From positions 5,280 to 69,279 of the forward strand of contig CBDCFF010000016.1 of NCBI GenBank assembly GCA_965216225.1: a stretch of DNA of 64,000 nucleotides, read 5' to 3'. Position 1 is the first letter of the stretch. Every line of letters begins with the position of its first letter. The stretch comes from 3107 sp965216225 (GTDB taxonomy: Bacteria; Pseudomonadota; Alphaproteobacteria; Rhodobacterales; Rhodobacteraceae). Of the stretch, positions 42,118 through 50,321 are shown piece by piece. The translations under genes were made by a program, and so were the position numbers. The notes beneath the pieces were generated by a model, which was not told the DNA's origin, ran no database searches, and was given only the letters and a program-made list of their open reading frames with translations.

Positions 42118-43782
42118 TCAGGCTGACCAGCCGAACTTGTATTGATGGTGCTCGAACGCGATATGCTGTTCGACACCTTCCAGACCCGGCGCGGCGTTTC
42201 TGAAGAGCTTGCGCCAGTAGGGCTGAATGGTCACGCCTTCCTCCTGAATCAGCGCCTCCATCTTCGCCATGACCTCGCGGCGCTGATCCGCATCGGCCAG
42301 CGCAAGGGCGTCTTGCAGCAGGGCGTCGAATTCCTCATTCGCCCAGCCGAATTCGTTCCAGTCCTGGCCGGAACGATAGGCCAGCGCATGGATCTGCACA
42401 CCCAGCGGGCGGTGGTTCCAGTTGGTGGAACTGAACGGAAATTTTGCCCAGTCGTTCCAGAAGGTGGAGCCGGGCAGAACCGTCCGCCTGACCTTGATGC
42501 CGGCCTGACGCAACTGATCGGCCACCGCATCGGTGGTGTTCTTGCGCCAGCCATCGTCGATCGACACCAGTTCATGCTCGTAATCGGCCATGCCGGCCTC
42601 CTGCATCAGCGCCAGTGCCCCTTCGGGATCGAGCTTTTGCGGCGGCAACGGCGCATATTCCGGATGGAACGGCGCGACATGGTGGTTTTCGGCCACCTCG
42701 CCCTGATTGTCGAGACCCAGTTCAAGCACGACCCTGTTGTCAACGGCCATCTGCAATGCCTGACGCACACGCTTGTCCGCATAGGGCAGTTCCCCATCGA
42801 CTTCGGCCAGCTGATTCGGCCGGATGACGATCGTTGCGGCGGTCGCCACTTCCGATGTCGCCCAGCCCAGCCCCGCGAAGAGATTGATGTACTCGCCTTC
42901 GGACTGGTGGACCATGTCCACTTCATCCGCGTCAGCCGCCGCCACCCAGGCCGCCGGTTCGGTGCCGTAGTCGTAATATTCGATTCGATCCAGGTAAGGC
43001 CCGCCATAAACCGCAGTGCCCCACCATTCATGAGCGTCGTTGCGGACCAGAACCGCGCTGACGCCCACTTCGAGCGATTCGATCAGATAGGGGCCGGTGC
43101 CGACCGCCTCGATGCCCCGTTCAGGGTCATAGCTGCTGTGAACGACGGCGGCCGGATAATCCGAGATACCCGGAACGATGGAAATATCCGGCGCAGGCAT
43201 CCTGATCGTGACGGTATGCGAATCGGTCGCGGTGACGGCCCCCTCGATCATCTTGTTGGTGGCCGGATCAATCAATGTGGCCACGCGGGCCGCCATCGAG
43301 TTGCTTTCTACCGTCCCGTCGCTCCAGCGTTCGAAATTGCGGACCACGTCTTCGGCGGTGAAGTCGTCGCCATTGTTCCATTTCACGCCCTTGCGAACGT
43401 TCAGGACATATTCCGTGGCGTCCTCATTGGCTTCCCAGCTTTCCAGCAACATGCCGCGGAACGAGCCGTCATTGTTGTATTCGACCAGATATTCCAGCGT
43501 GCCGCGGGTGACGTTGGCGATTTCCGACCAGTCGGCGGTGCGGGTATCCTTCATGGCGCGCACTTCCATCTGGATGCGAAGCGTCCCGCCCTGCTTGGGT
43601 GTGGCCCTGGCCGCCGACGGCATCGCCGCGCCGATCAGACCATAGGCGGCAATGCTGCTGACACCCAGAGCGGTTGAACGCGCGAGAAATTCCCGGCGGC
43701 TGAGCTTGCCTTCCCGGAATTCATCAGCGTGCATCCGCGCAGCCGGGTGAATCTTTCTGTGCCATTTGGTTTTGACTGACAT
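42118..43782 (-). CDS. Periplasmic substrate-binding protein (SBP_bac_5), Tat-exported
   Basis: 554 residues. The N-terminus carries a twin-arginine signal (SRREFLARS, residues 28-36) followed by a hydrophobic stretch (GVSSIAAYGLIGAAM) and ATPKQGG as the probable mature start. The family-5 fold is shown by SEIANVTRGTLEYLVEYNND, VLNVRKGVKWNNGDDFTAED and YPAAVVHSSYDPERGIEAVG, and RVRQALQMAVDNRVVLE. It delivers an oligopeptide or similar solute to the transporter encoded downstream. First gene of the operon; intact. Ligand not predictable. Confidence 0.92.
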   Translation of the reverse strand: MSVKTKWHRKIHPAARMHADEFREGKLSRREFLARSTALGVSSIAAYGLIGAAMPSAARATPKQGGTLRIQMEVRAMKDTRTADWSEIANVTRGTLEYLVEYNNDGSFRGMLLESWEANEDATEYVLNVRKGVKWNNGDDFTAEDVVRNFERWSDGTVESNSMAARVATLIDPATNKMIEGAVTATDSHTVTIRMPAPDISIVPGISDYPAAVVHSSYDPERGIEAVGTGPYLIESLEVGVSAVLVRNDAHEWWGTAVYGGPYLDRIEYYDYGTEPAAWVAAADADEVDMVHQSEGEYINLFAGLGWATSEVATAATIVIRPNQLAEVDGELPYADKRVRQALQMAVDNRVVLELGLDNQGEVAENHHVAPFHPEYAPLPPQKLDPEGALALMQEAGMADYEHELVSIDDGWRKNTTDAVADQLRQAGIKVRRTVLPGSTFWNDWAKFPFSSTNWNHRPLGVQIHALAYRSGQDWNEFGWANEEFDALLQDALALADADQRREVMAKMEALIQEEGVTIQPYWRKLFRNAAPGLEGVEQHIAFEHHQYKFGWSA

Positions 43783-44167
43783 GATTATCTTGACTCCCTG
43801 TGTTTTTCGGCGTCGCCGCCGAATATTTGGTTTTTTTCACACAGGACACTGTTCCATGAAAACGCATGAACGGCAAGATTGAATGAATCCCCCTGTGCGC
43901 CCCCTGTGCGCCCCCTGTGCGCCCCGCCCCCCGGGACAGAATCTTTCGCGTCAGAAAGAACAGGGATTTTTGACCAGGAATCAAGGGTTTCGCCGAACAG
44001 GGGGGGGCCGCAGCGGTGGCCCGGCGCGCATTTTCACCGGTGGTGCGGTCATCCCGACGCCTTTGCCGATGCCTTTCGCGATGCCTGCAATGACACCCGG
44101 CGGGGAACGATTCGGCAGGATCGGACCGTTATTGCCGGGCGGACGGCGACGGGGATTGTTCCGGCAG
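43783..44167. other. Non-coding gap between the transporter operon and the oxidase stub
   Basis: About 385 bp. Next to the binding-protein start it is AT-richer and probably holds the operon promoter. It contains a tandem repeat (43889-43921). The minus strand shows a short readable piece AGIAKGIGKGVGMTAPP (about 44040-44090) that I cannot assign. No intact gene is supported. Confidence 0.5.
43889..43921 (+). repeat. Three tandem copies of an 11-bp unit
   Basis: CCCCCTGTGCG repeated three times without mismatch, then CCCCGCC. It lies about 110-140 bp upstream of the binding-protein start codon. Likely to vary in copy number by slippage. Confidence 0.9.
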
Positions 44168-44290
44168 GCATCCGGTATAGCCGCCGCCGATCACCACCAG
44201 ATCGGCGGTCGCATCCCCGCAAAGCACAGGGGCCCGAACCCGTTCCGCGCTGGTCCCGGCCCAGAGCGTCCCCGAATGATCAGATGTCAA
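44168..44290 (-). pseudogene. N-terminal stub of an FAD-dependent amine/amino-acid oxidase
   Basis: From a TTG at 44290, overlapping the end of the aldehyde dehydrogenase gene, the frame reads SGTLWAGTSAERVRAPVLCG and DATADLVVIGGGYTGC: the start of a DadA-type oxidoreductase with the FAD-binding GGGYTG loop. Homology ends at 44168. FAD oxidases of this kind pair with ALDH7-type genes in lysine/pipecolate breakdown. Only about 40 of about 430 codons remain. Confidence 0.7.
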
Positions 44291-45782
44291 ACCTGATCCC
44301 CTGGGCAAGCGGCAGTTCCCGTGAATGGTTCACGGTGACGGTCTGTCGGCGCATATAGCCCTTCCAGGCGTCAGAGCCGCTCTCTCGCCCGCCGCCGGTA
44401 TCCTTTTCACCGCCGAACGCACCGCCGATTTCAGCGCCGGACGGACCAATGTTCACATTGGCGATGCCGCAGTCGGAGCCCGCCGCCGACAGAAACTGTT
44501 CCGTCTCGCGCATGTCGGTCGAGAAGATGCAGGAGGAAAGGCCCTGCGGCACGGCGTTCTGCATCCCGATCGCTTCTTCCAGGGTTCTGTATTTCACCAC
44601 ATAAAGGATCGGGGCGAAGGTTTCGCGGTGCATGATCGCGGTCTGCGCGGGCATCTCGACAATGGCCGGGTGGACATAGGCGGCATTCGGGTACTCTTGC
44701 GCCAATGCACGGCCGCCGCCATGCACGGCGCCGCCTTCCTTCTTTGCCTGTTCCAGCCCGCGGGCCATGGCCGTCATCGCGGCATCGTCGATCAGCGGGC
44801 CGACCAGCGTGCTCTCGACCAGCGGATTGCCGATGGGCAGGCCCTCATAAGCCCTGATCAGGCGCGGGACGAGTCGGTCATGGACATCTTCATGCACGAT
44901 CAGGCGGCGCAGCGTGGTGCAGCGCTGCCCGGCGGTGCCCACGGCCGAGAAGACGATCGCGCGCAGCGCCATTTCCAGATCGGCGGACGGCGCGACGATC
45001 ATCGCGTTATTGCCGCCCAGTTCCAGTATCGTGCGGCCCAGCCGTTTCGACATGCCGCCGGCAACGGCCCGGCCCATGGGCACGGACCCGGTGGCGGAAA
45101 TGATCGCAACATCCGGCGAGGCGGTCAGCGCCGCGCCCAGATCACGCTCGCCTATCAGCACCTGAAAGAGGGCTTCGGGCGCATCATCGCCAAAGCGGGC
45201 CATGGCGCGTTCGCAGATTTTCCGGGTGGCAAGCGCGGTCAGCGGGGTTTTTTCCGACGGTTTCCAGATCACCGGATCGCCGCAGACGATGGCGAGCGCC
45301 GCGTTCCAGCACCAGGGCGCGACCGGGAAGTTGAAGGCGGTGATCACCCCACAGGCGCCCATCGGGTGCCAGGTTTCACGCATCGAATGGCCGGGGCGCT
45401 CCGAGGCGATGGTCAGACCGTAAAGCTGACGGGACAGACCGACGGCAAAATCGCAGATGTCGATCATCTCCTGCACTTCGCCCAGACCTTCCTGACAGAT
45501 CTTGCCACATTCGAGGGTCACGAGGCGGCCCAGGTTTTCCTTTTCGGCGCGCAGTTCATCGCCCAGCAGGCGCACCAGTTCGCCCCGGCGGGGGGCGGGC
45601 ACCATCCGCCATTTCAGAAACGCGGCCCTGGCCGCCGCGATCTTGGCCCCGGCATCCGCAGGGCTGTCCACCCTGAGGCGTGCGATCTCTGCCCCGTCCA
45701 CCGGCGTGGTCACACGCAGGGAACCGCCCGTCAGTTCGTCCCCCGAGAGCCCGGCTGCCCTGAGGATATGGGAATGTGTCAT
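44280..45782 (-). CDS. amaB: Aldehyde dehydrogenase, ALDH7 / piperideine-6-carboxylate dehydrogenase type
   Basis: 500 residues. Oxidises L-aminoadipate semialdehyde (in equilibrium with piperideine-6-carboxylate) to aminoadipate in lysine/pipecolate catabolism. Family features: TLECGKICQEGLGEVQEMID, GACGVITAFNFPVAPWCWN, VIWKPSEKTPLTA, the catalytic ILELGGNNAMIV (Glu) and GTAGQRCTTLRRL (Cys), and the ALDH7-type VNIGPSGAEIGGAFGGEKDT. Intact. The partner oxidase just downstream is reduced to a stub. The gene symbol rests on similarity of motifs; a related ALDH7 substrate is possible. Confidence 0.85.
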   Translation of the reverse strand: MTHSHILRAAGLSGDELTGGSLRVTTPVDGAEIARLRVDSPADAGAKIAAARAAFLKWRMVPAPRRGELVRLLGDELRAEKENLGRLVTLECGKICQEGLGEVQEMIDICDFAVGLSRQLYGLTIASERPGHSMRETWHPMGACGVITAFNFPVAPWCWNAALAIVCGDPVIWKPSEKTPLTALATRKICERAMARFGDDAPEALFQVLIGERDLGAALTASPDVAIISATGSVPMGRAVAGGMSKRLGRTILELGGNNAMIVAPSADLEMALRAIVFSAVGTAGQRCTTLRRLIVHEDVHDRLVPRLIRAYEGLPIGNPLVESTLVGPLIDDAAMTAMARGLEQAKKEGGAVHGGGRALAQEYPNAAYVHPAIVEMPAQTAIMHRETFAPILYVVKYRTLEEAIGMQNAVPQGLSSCIFSTDMRETEQFLSAAGSDCGIANVNIGPSGAEIGGAFGGEKDTGGGRESGSDAWKGYMRRQTVTVNHSRELPLAQGIRFDI

Positions 45783-46008
45783 GAGATGGTCCTTCTAGTC
45801 GCTTCGGCGCGGTGGGGCGCATGAATCGCCCGCACCCGCAGTCTGGCCCGGATTTCCGCATTTTCCAGCATCAATTTCGATCAAGGGAAAATCACCGGAT
45901 CATGAGGATCGGTCATGCAGTGGCGACAGGTCGGACTTTCCCGGAATATCAAGGCCATGCGCCCCTGCGCCACGGGCGAACCGGTGCCGGGCCGCTCCGG
46001 TTCCGCGC

Positions 46009-46701
46009 TCAGCCAAGCGCGTAGCCAGTGCCGCGAATGGTGCGAATCGGATCAGTCGCGCCACCGGTTTTCAGCACCTTGCGCAGGCGGCCCACATGGA
46101 CATCGACGGTGCGGGTATCCACATGGATGTCGCGGCCCCAGACACGGTCCAGCAGTCGTTCACGGCTCCAGACCCGGCCCGGTTTCTCCATCAGCGTGGA
46201 CAACAGCCGGAATTCGGTGGGCCCCAGATGAAGAAGCCTGCCGCCCCGATGCACACGATGGGTTTCCGCATCCAGCACGATGTCCATGTATTCCAGCGTC
46301 TCACCGACCGATGCCGGGCGCGTTCGCCGCAACTGCGTCCGCAGCCGCGCCATGAGTTCGGCCATGGAGTAGGGCTTGACCATGTAGTCGTCAGCCCCGG
46401 TTTCCAGCCCGCGCACCCTGTCGATTTCCTCGCTGCGGGCAGAGAGCATGACAACGGGAATCGGGCGGGTCCGGCGGCGCGCCTTCAACTGCCGGCAAAC
46501 CTCGATGCCCGACACGTTCGGCAACATCCAGTCGAGCAGGATCAGGTCGGGCTGTTCCTCCTCGGCTTTCAAAAGCGCCTCGTCCCCGGTCACGGCGATG
46601 ACGGCGGCAAAATCCTCGGCCTCCAGATTGTAAACCAGAATCTCCCTCTGGGCCGATTCATCCTCGACCACCAGAACGACGGGTTTCCTGAAAGCACTCA
46701 T
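46009..46701 (-). CDS. phoB: Phosphate regulon response regulator PhoB
   Basis: 230 residues, OmpR/PhoB class. The receiver domain has acidic pocket VEDE, phospho-acceptor Asp57 in LILLDWMLPN and Lys in YMVKPYS. The C-terminal winged helix shows HLGPTEFRLLSTLMEKPGRV and DTRTVDVHVGRLRKVLKTGG. Activates Pho-box promoters under phosphate limitation. Follows phoU by 9 bp on the same strand. Confidence 0.95.
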   Translation of the reverse strand: MSAFRKPVVLVVEDESAQREILVYNLEAEDFAAVIAVTGDEALLKAEEEQPDLILLDWMLPNVSGIEVCRQLKARRRTRPIPVVMLSARSEEIDRVRGLETGADDYMVKPYSMAELMARLRTQLRRTRPASVGETLEYMDIVLDAETHRVHRGGRLLHLGPTEFRLLSTLMEKPGRVWSRERLLDRVWGRDIHVDTRTVDVHVGRLRKVLKTGGATDPIRTIRGTGYALG

Positions 46702-46710
46702 CGCCTGCCC

Positions 46711-47421
46711 CTATCCGCCTGCCCCGGCAAACGGGGTTCTGTCGCGTTTCGCCCGCGCTTCTTCCGGCGCCTCGCCGGTGGCCATGTATATCACCTGTTC
46801 GGAAATGGATGTGACGTGATCGCCCATGCGTTCGATGTTCTTGGCAATGAAATGCAGGTGCATACAGGCGGTGATATTGCGCGGGTCTTCCATCATGTGG
46901 GTCAGAAGCACCCGGAAAAGCGCGTTGTATATCTGATCCACATCCTCATCGCGGTTGCGCACGTCATGGGCCAGACCGGCATCTCGCTGAATATATGCGT
47001 CCAGCGCGTCCTTCAGCATCAGTTCCACCTCCCGCGCCATGCGCCGGATGGTGCCGGAGGCCCCGGCGACCTCCGGCAGACGGGCCAGCACGCTCGTGCG
47101 CTTGGCGATGTTCTTGGCATAGTCGCCGATCCGCTCCAGATTGCCGGAAACCTTCAGCACCGTCAGGACGGCGCGCAGATCGCCCGCCGCCGGAGCGCGC
47201 AATGCGAGGATTCGCGCCACCGACTCGTTCAACTGCGCTTCGAGTGTATCGACAGCCTGATCGCGCGCATGGACCGCCTCGGCCCGCTCCTCATCGCGCA
47301 TTTCCAGCGCATGTGCGGCGTCGTGGATGGCCTGTTCCACCAGCCCGCCCATTTTCATGATCTGAGCCTGCACCATTTCGAGATCGCGGTCGAAAACGCC
47401 AAGAATATGCCCGGTATTCAT
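46711..47421 (-). CDS. phoU: Phosphate transport regulator PhoU
   Basis: 236 residues from MNTGHILGVFDRDLEMVQAQ (47421); longer in-frame starts run into modC antisense sequence and are rejected. Two PhoU three-helix repeats, each with the metal-binding E-x3-D pattern (ALEMRDEERAEAVHARDQAV and IGDYAKNIAKRT; NIERMGDHVTSISEQVIYM). Dampens PhoR/PhoB signalling through the Pst transporter. Here pstSCAB and phoR are not adjacent: the next gene upstream is modC, 180 bp away. Confidence 0.95.
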   Translation of the reverse strand: MNTGHILGVFDRDLEMVQAQIMKMGGLVEQAIHDAAHALEMRDEERAEAVHARDQAVDTLEAQLNESVARILALRAPAAGDLRAVLTVLKVSGNLERIGDYAKNIAKRTSVLARLPEVAGASGTIRRMAREVELMLKDALDAYIQRDAGLAHDVRNRDEDVDQIYNALFRVLLTHMMEDPRNITACMHLHFIAKNIERMGDHVTSISEQVIYMATGEAPEEARAKRDRTPFAGAGG

Positions 47422-47600
47422 GTTCCTGTCCTTGTCCGATTCGGCTGGAGATGCAGCTTTCGGGGCCGGGAATCCGGACCGCCCGTTCTGTCGCCATGCC
47501 CCGTGACGGTCATGCAGGATATTTGTAACGACAGGATGACAATGCGCGGATTGACGGGAACCCGATCCGTCCTGCGGCGCGGGGTCACGGGGGCGCAGAA

Positions 47601-48707
47601 TCATGGGGGCGCAGGACGCGCGGCCGCAATCCGGCGCTCGAACGACACCGATTTCACCAGCGCAAACACGGGCATCGCCTCTCTGAGGTTCAGCGCCTCG
47701 ACTGCGGCGCGGGTGATGCGGGCCCGGATGCGCCCCGCCCCGATGTCGATCAGCGCCTCGGCGAAAGCGGTGCCCGGCTCTGTCCGCAGTTCCGCAACAT
47801 GGCCCTTCAGGACGTTCCGAATGCTGATCCGCTCTGGCCGCGAAAGCGCAAGGGACACGTCGCGGGCCCTGATTCGCAGGCGGATCGCCTCTCCGTTCGG
47901 CAAATCGACACCGGGCATTTCCAGCATCTGTTCGCCCACCGCGACACAGGTCATGTGCAGGCGCGGATCGTGGCATCTGACGCGCGCCTCCAGCACGGCG
48001 CCGGCCTCGAACCGGCCGGTGGCGGGCAGGATGTCGGCGCGTTCCAGACATTCCGCCACACCGCCTGCGGCGATCATGCGACCCTCCGACAGAACGACCA
48101 TGCGGTCGGCGAGTTGGGTAATTTCCTCGACCGAGTGGGTCACATGAATGACCGGCAGACCGAACATGCCCGGCAGCCGGGCGATGAGGGGCAGGATTTC
48201 CGCCCTGGCCTTCAGGTCGAGCGCGGCCAAAGGCTCATCCAGCAGCAGCAACCGGGGCCGCGACAGCAGGGTGCGGGCAATCGCGACGCGCTGACGCTCG
48301 CCGCCGGACAGGGAGGCGGGCCAGCGATCCAGCAGGGCGCTGATCCGCAACGCCTGCGCAACGGTATCGAAACCGGCGGCGGAGGCTGTCCCCGGCGCGC
48401 GCTTCCGTGCAAAGCGCAGGTTGCCCGCAACCGTCAGATGAGCGAAAAGCCGGGTATCCTGAAACACCATGCCGACGCCGCGGCGATGGGGGGCGACAAA
48501 GCGGTTCGCACCCTGCCAGAGCTGATCTTCAAACCGGACCACGCCGCCGGAAGACCGCTCCAGCCCGGCAATGATCCGCAGCACGCTGCTTTTGCCCGCC
48601 CCGCTGCGCCCGAACAGGGCGGTGATCCCGTGCGCCGCGAAGTCATGCGTCAGCGAAAGCTCGAAGCCCCGGCGCGCAAGGCGGATGTCCAGCGACAGCA
48701 CGCTCAT
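47601..48707 (-). CDS. modC: Molybdate ABC transporter ATP-binding protein
   Basis: 368 residues from MSVLSLDIRLARRGFELSLT (48707), whose ATG overlaps the modB stop. Walker A ALFGRSGAGKSSVLRIIAG, signature LSGGERQRVAIARTLLS, Walker B LLLLDEPLAALD, then a C-terminal molybdate-binding (TOBE/MOP) domain (SIRNVLKGHVAELRTEPGTA). Energises molybdate uptake with ModB and ModA. Intact. Confidence 0.95.
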   Translation of the reverse strand: MSVLSLDIRLARRGFELSLTHDFAAHGITALFGRSGAGKSSVLRIIAGLERSSGGVVRFEDQLWQGANRFVAPHRRGVGMVFQDTRLFAHLTVAGNLRFARKRAPGTASAAGFDTVAQALRISALLDRWPASLSGGERQRVAIARTLLSRPRLLLLDEPLAALDLKARAEILPLIARLPGMFGLPVIHVTHSVEEITQLADRMVVLSEGRMIAAGGVAECLERADILPATGRFEAGAVLEARVRCHDPRLHMTCVAVGEQMLEMPGVDLPNGEAIRLRIRARDVSLALSRPERISIRNVLKGHVAELRTEPGTAFAEALIDIGAGRIRARITRAAVEALNLREAMPVFALVKSVSFERRIAAARPAPP

Positions 48708-49390
48708 CGCCCCGCCCCCCAATGCACCGGAATGCGCCGGTTGAGCGTGTAAACCAGCAACAGCGTCACGAAGGAAAACCCGATGAGGATTAGCGACAGC
48801 ACATGGGCCCGCGTGTAATCCAGCACCTCCACCCGTTCATAGATCGCGATGGAGATGACACGGGTTTCGCCGGGGATGTTGCCGCCCACCATCAGGACGA
48901 CGCCGAACTCCCCGATCGTGTGGGCGAAACTGAGGATCGCCGCGGTCAGATAGCCGCGCAGGGCGAGCGGGCTGGCCACGGTGAAGAAGGCGTCCAGAGG
49001 CGAGGCGCGGAGGGTCGCGGCGGCCTCCAGCGGGGCGCGCCCCACGGCCTCGAACGCCGATTGCAGGGGCTGAACCGCAAATGGCAGCGAATAAATGACC
49101 GAAGCCACCACCAGCCCGGTGAACGAGAAGGTCAGCGCCTGCCCCGTCACGCTGACCCACGCGCCGCCGAGCGGGCTGGCGGGGCTGAACAGGATCAGCA
49201 GGTAGAACCCGAGAACCGTCGGCGGCAGCACCAGCGGCAGGGCGGTGATCGCCTCGATGACCGGCTTCAGGCGGCAGCGGGTCCGTGTCAGCCACCAGGC
49301 AAGCGGCATGGCAATCGCCAGCAGAACGAGGGTGGAGATGCCCGCAAGCTGCATTGACAGCCACAGGGGCGACAGGTCGGGCCAGTTCAT
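48704..49390 (-). CDS. modB: Molybdate ABC transporter permease
   Basis: 228 residues, five to six membrane segments (ISTLVLLAIAMPLAWWLTRT, ALPLVLPPTVLGFYLLILFS) and the EAA loop FEAVGRAPLEAAATLRASPL. The hallmark HTIGEFGVVLMVGGNIPGET of ModB is present. The start overlaps the modA stop by four bases and the stop overlaps modC, so the three genes are translationally coupled. Confidence 0.96.
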   Translation of the reverse strand: MNWPDLSPLWLSMQLAGISTLVLLAIAMPLAWWLTRTRCRLKPVIEAITALPLVLPPTVLGFYLLILFSPASPLGGAWVSVTGQALTFSFTGLVVASVIYSLPFAVQPLQSAFEAVGRAPLEAAATLRASPLDAFFTVASPLALRGYLTAAILSFAHTIGEFGVVLMVGGNIPGETRVISIAIYERVEVLDYTRAHVLSLILIGFSFVTLLLVYTLNRRIPVHWGAGR

Positions 49391-50166
49391 CCCGGCGCCT
49401 CGTAGCCGTCGGCGATGATGATCGCGCGCGCCGCATCGCTTTGCAGAAAGTCCAGAAACGCGGCTGCCGCCGGATTGTCCGGGGCCAGCAGAACGGCATC
49501 CTGCCGGATCGGCGCGTGCAGACCGGCGGGAATGTCCCAGCGGCTGCCGCCACGGGGCCTTGCCATCAGGAAAGAGGTCGCCACGATCCCCATTTCCGCA
49601 TTGCCGGTGTCGATCATGGCGATGGTCTGCCCCATGTTCTGCCCCAGCACCAGCCTGCCCGACTGCCCTTCCCAGACCCCGAGGCGTTCAAGCGCCTGCC
49701 GCGCCGCCAGACCGTATGGCGCAAGATCGGGATTGGCGATGGCGAGGTTGCGCAAGGCCCCCGCGCGCAGGGCGGCGGGGCCATCGGTGAAGGCCGCGCC
49801 ATCCGCGCTCCACAACGATATGCGGCCTGTCGCATAGGTGAACCTGGCGCCGGGGGCGGTGCGGCCCTCCGCTTCCAGCCGGGCCGGGCGGGCCTGATCG
49901 GCGGACAGCAGGATGTCATACCCGGCACCCCGGGCGATCTGCGCATAAAGCCCCCCGGTCGAGCCGCCTGCCAACGTGACATCGTGGCCCGTACCGGCCC
50001 CGAACCGTTCGGCCAGATGCTCTGCGGTGGTCAGAAAGTTTGCCGCGACGGCAATCAGAACCTCCCCTGCCGAAGCCGGGGCAGAGGCGAAGGCGGCAAG
50101 CCACGCGGCGGCCACGCAAGGCGCGCGCGCGGACCGCGGGAAGATCGTGATGATGCGCCGGGTCAA
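49387..50166 (-). CDS. modA: Periplasmic molybdate-binding protein
   Basis: About 259 residues. The preferred start is TTG 50166 (TRRIITIFPRSARAPCVAAA, then WLAAFASAPASAGEV), which gives a clean signal peptide cleaved after ASA and avoids the divergent lysA. Longer in-frame starts would overlap lysA and lack a signal. The mature part shows the ModA pattern VAVAANFLTTAEHLAERF-like, GGSTGGLYAQIARGAGYDIL, LSADQARPARLE, and NMGQTIAMIDTGNAEMGIV. Binds molybdate and tungstate. Confidence 0.9.
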   Translation of the reverse strand: MTRRIITIFPRSARAPCVAAAWLAAFASAPASAGEVLIAVAANFLTTAEHLAERFGAGTGHDVTLAGGSTGGLYAQIARGAGYDILLSADQARPARLEAEGRTAPGARFTYATGRISLWSADGAAFTDGPAALRAGALRNLAIANPDLAPYGLAARQALERLGVWEGQSGRLVLGQNMGQTIAMIDTGNAEMGIVATSFLMARPRGGSRWDIPAGLHAPIRQDAVLLAPDNPAAAAFLDFLQSDAARAIIIADGYEAPG

Positions 50167-50321
50167 GCAAACGCCCCCAAAAGCCGATGCGCCGATATTG
50201 CGCGCGGCGCCGGACGAGTGCAACCGGCCCCGCGCCATTCGCGCCCCCGATTGCGAATTGATTTGCGCGGCGGCTCTGCTATGACCCGCAAGACATTCGC
50301 AACGCCCGGACCTGACGCCCC

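Noticed and set aside
42142..43677. A 511-codon open frame opposite the binding-protein gene
   Set aside because: Composition typical of antisense frames; the minus strand encodes a clear SBP_bac_5 protein with Tat signal.
47518..47546. Possible Pho box upstream of phoU (TTGTCATCC/TGTCGTTAC on the minus strand)
   Set aside because: The two half-sites are 8 rather than 11 bases apart and only partly match the consensus; too weak to call.
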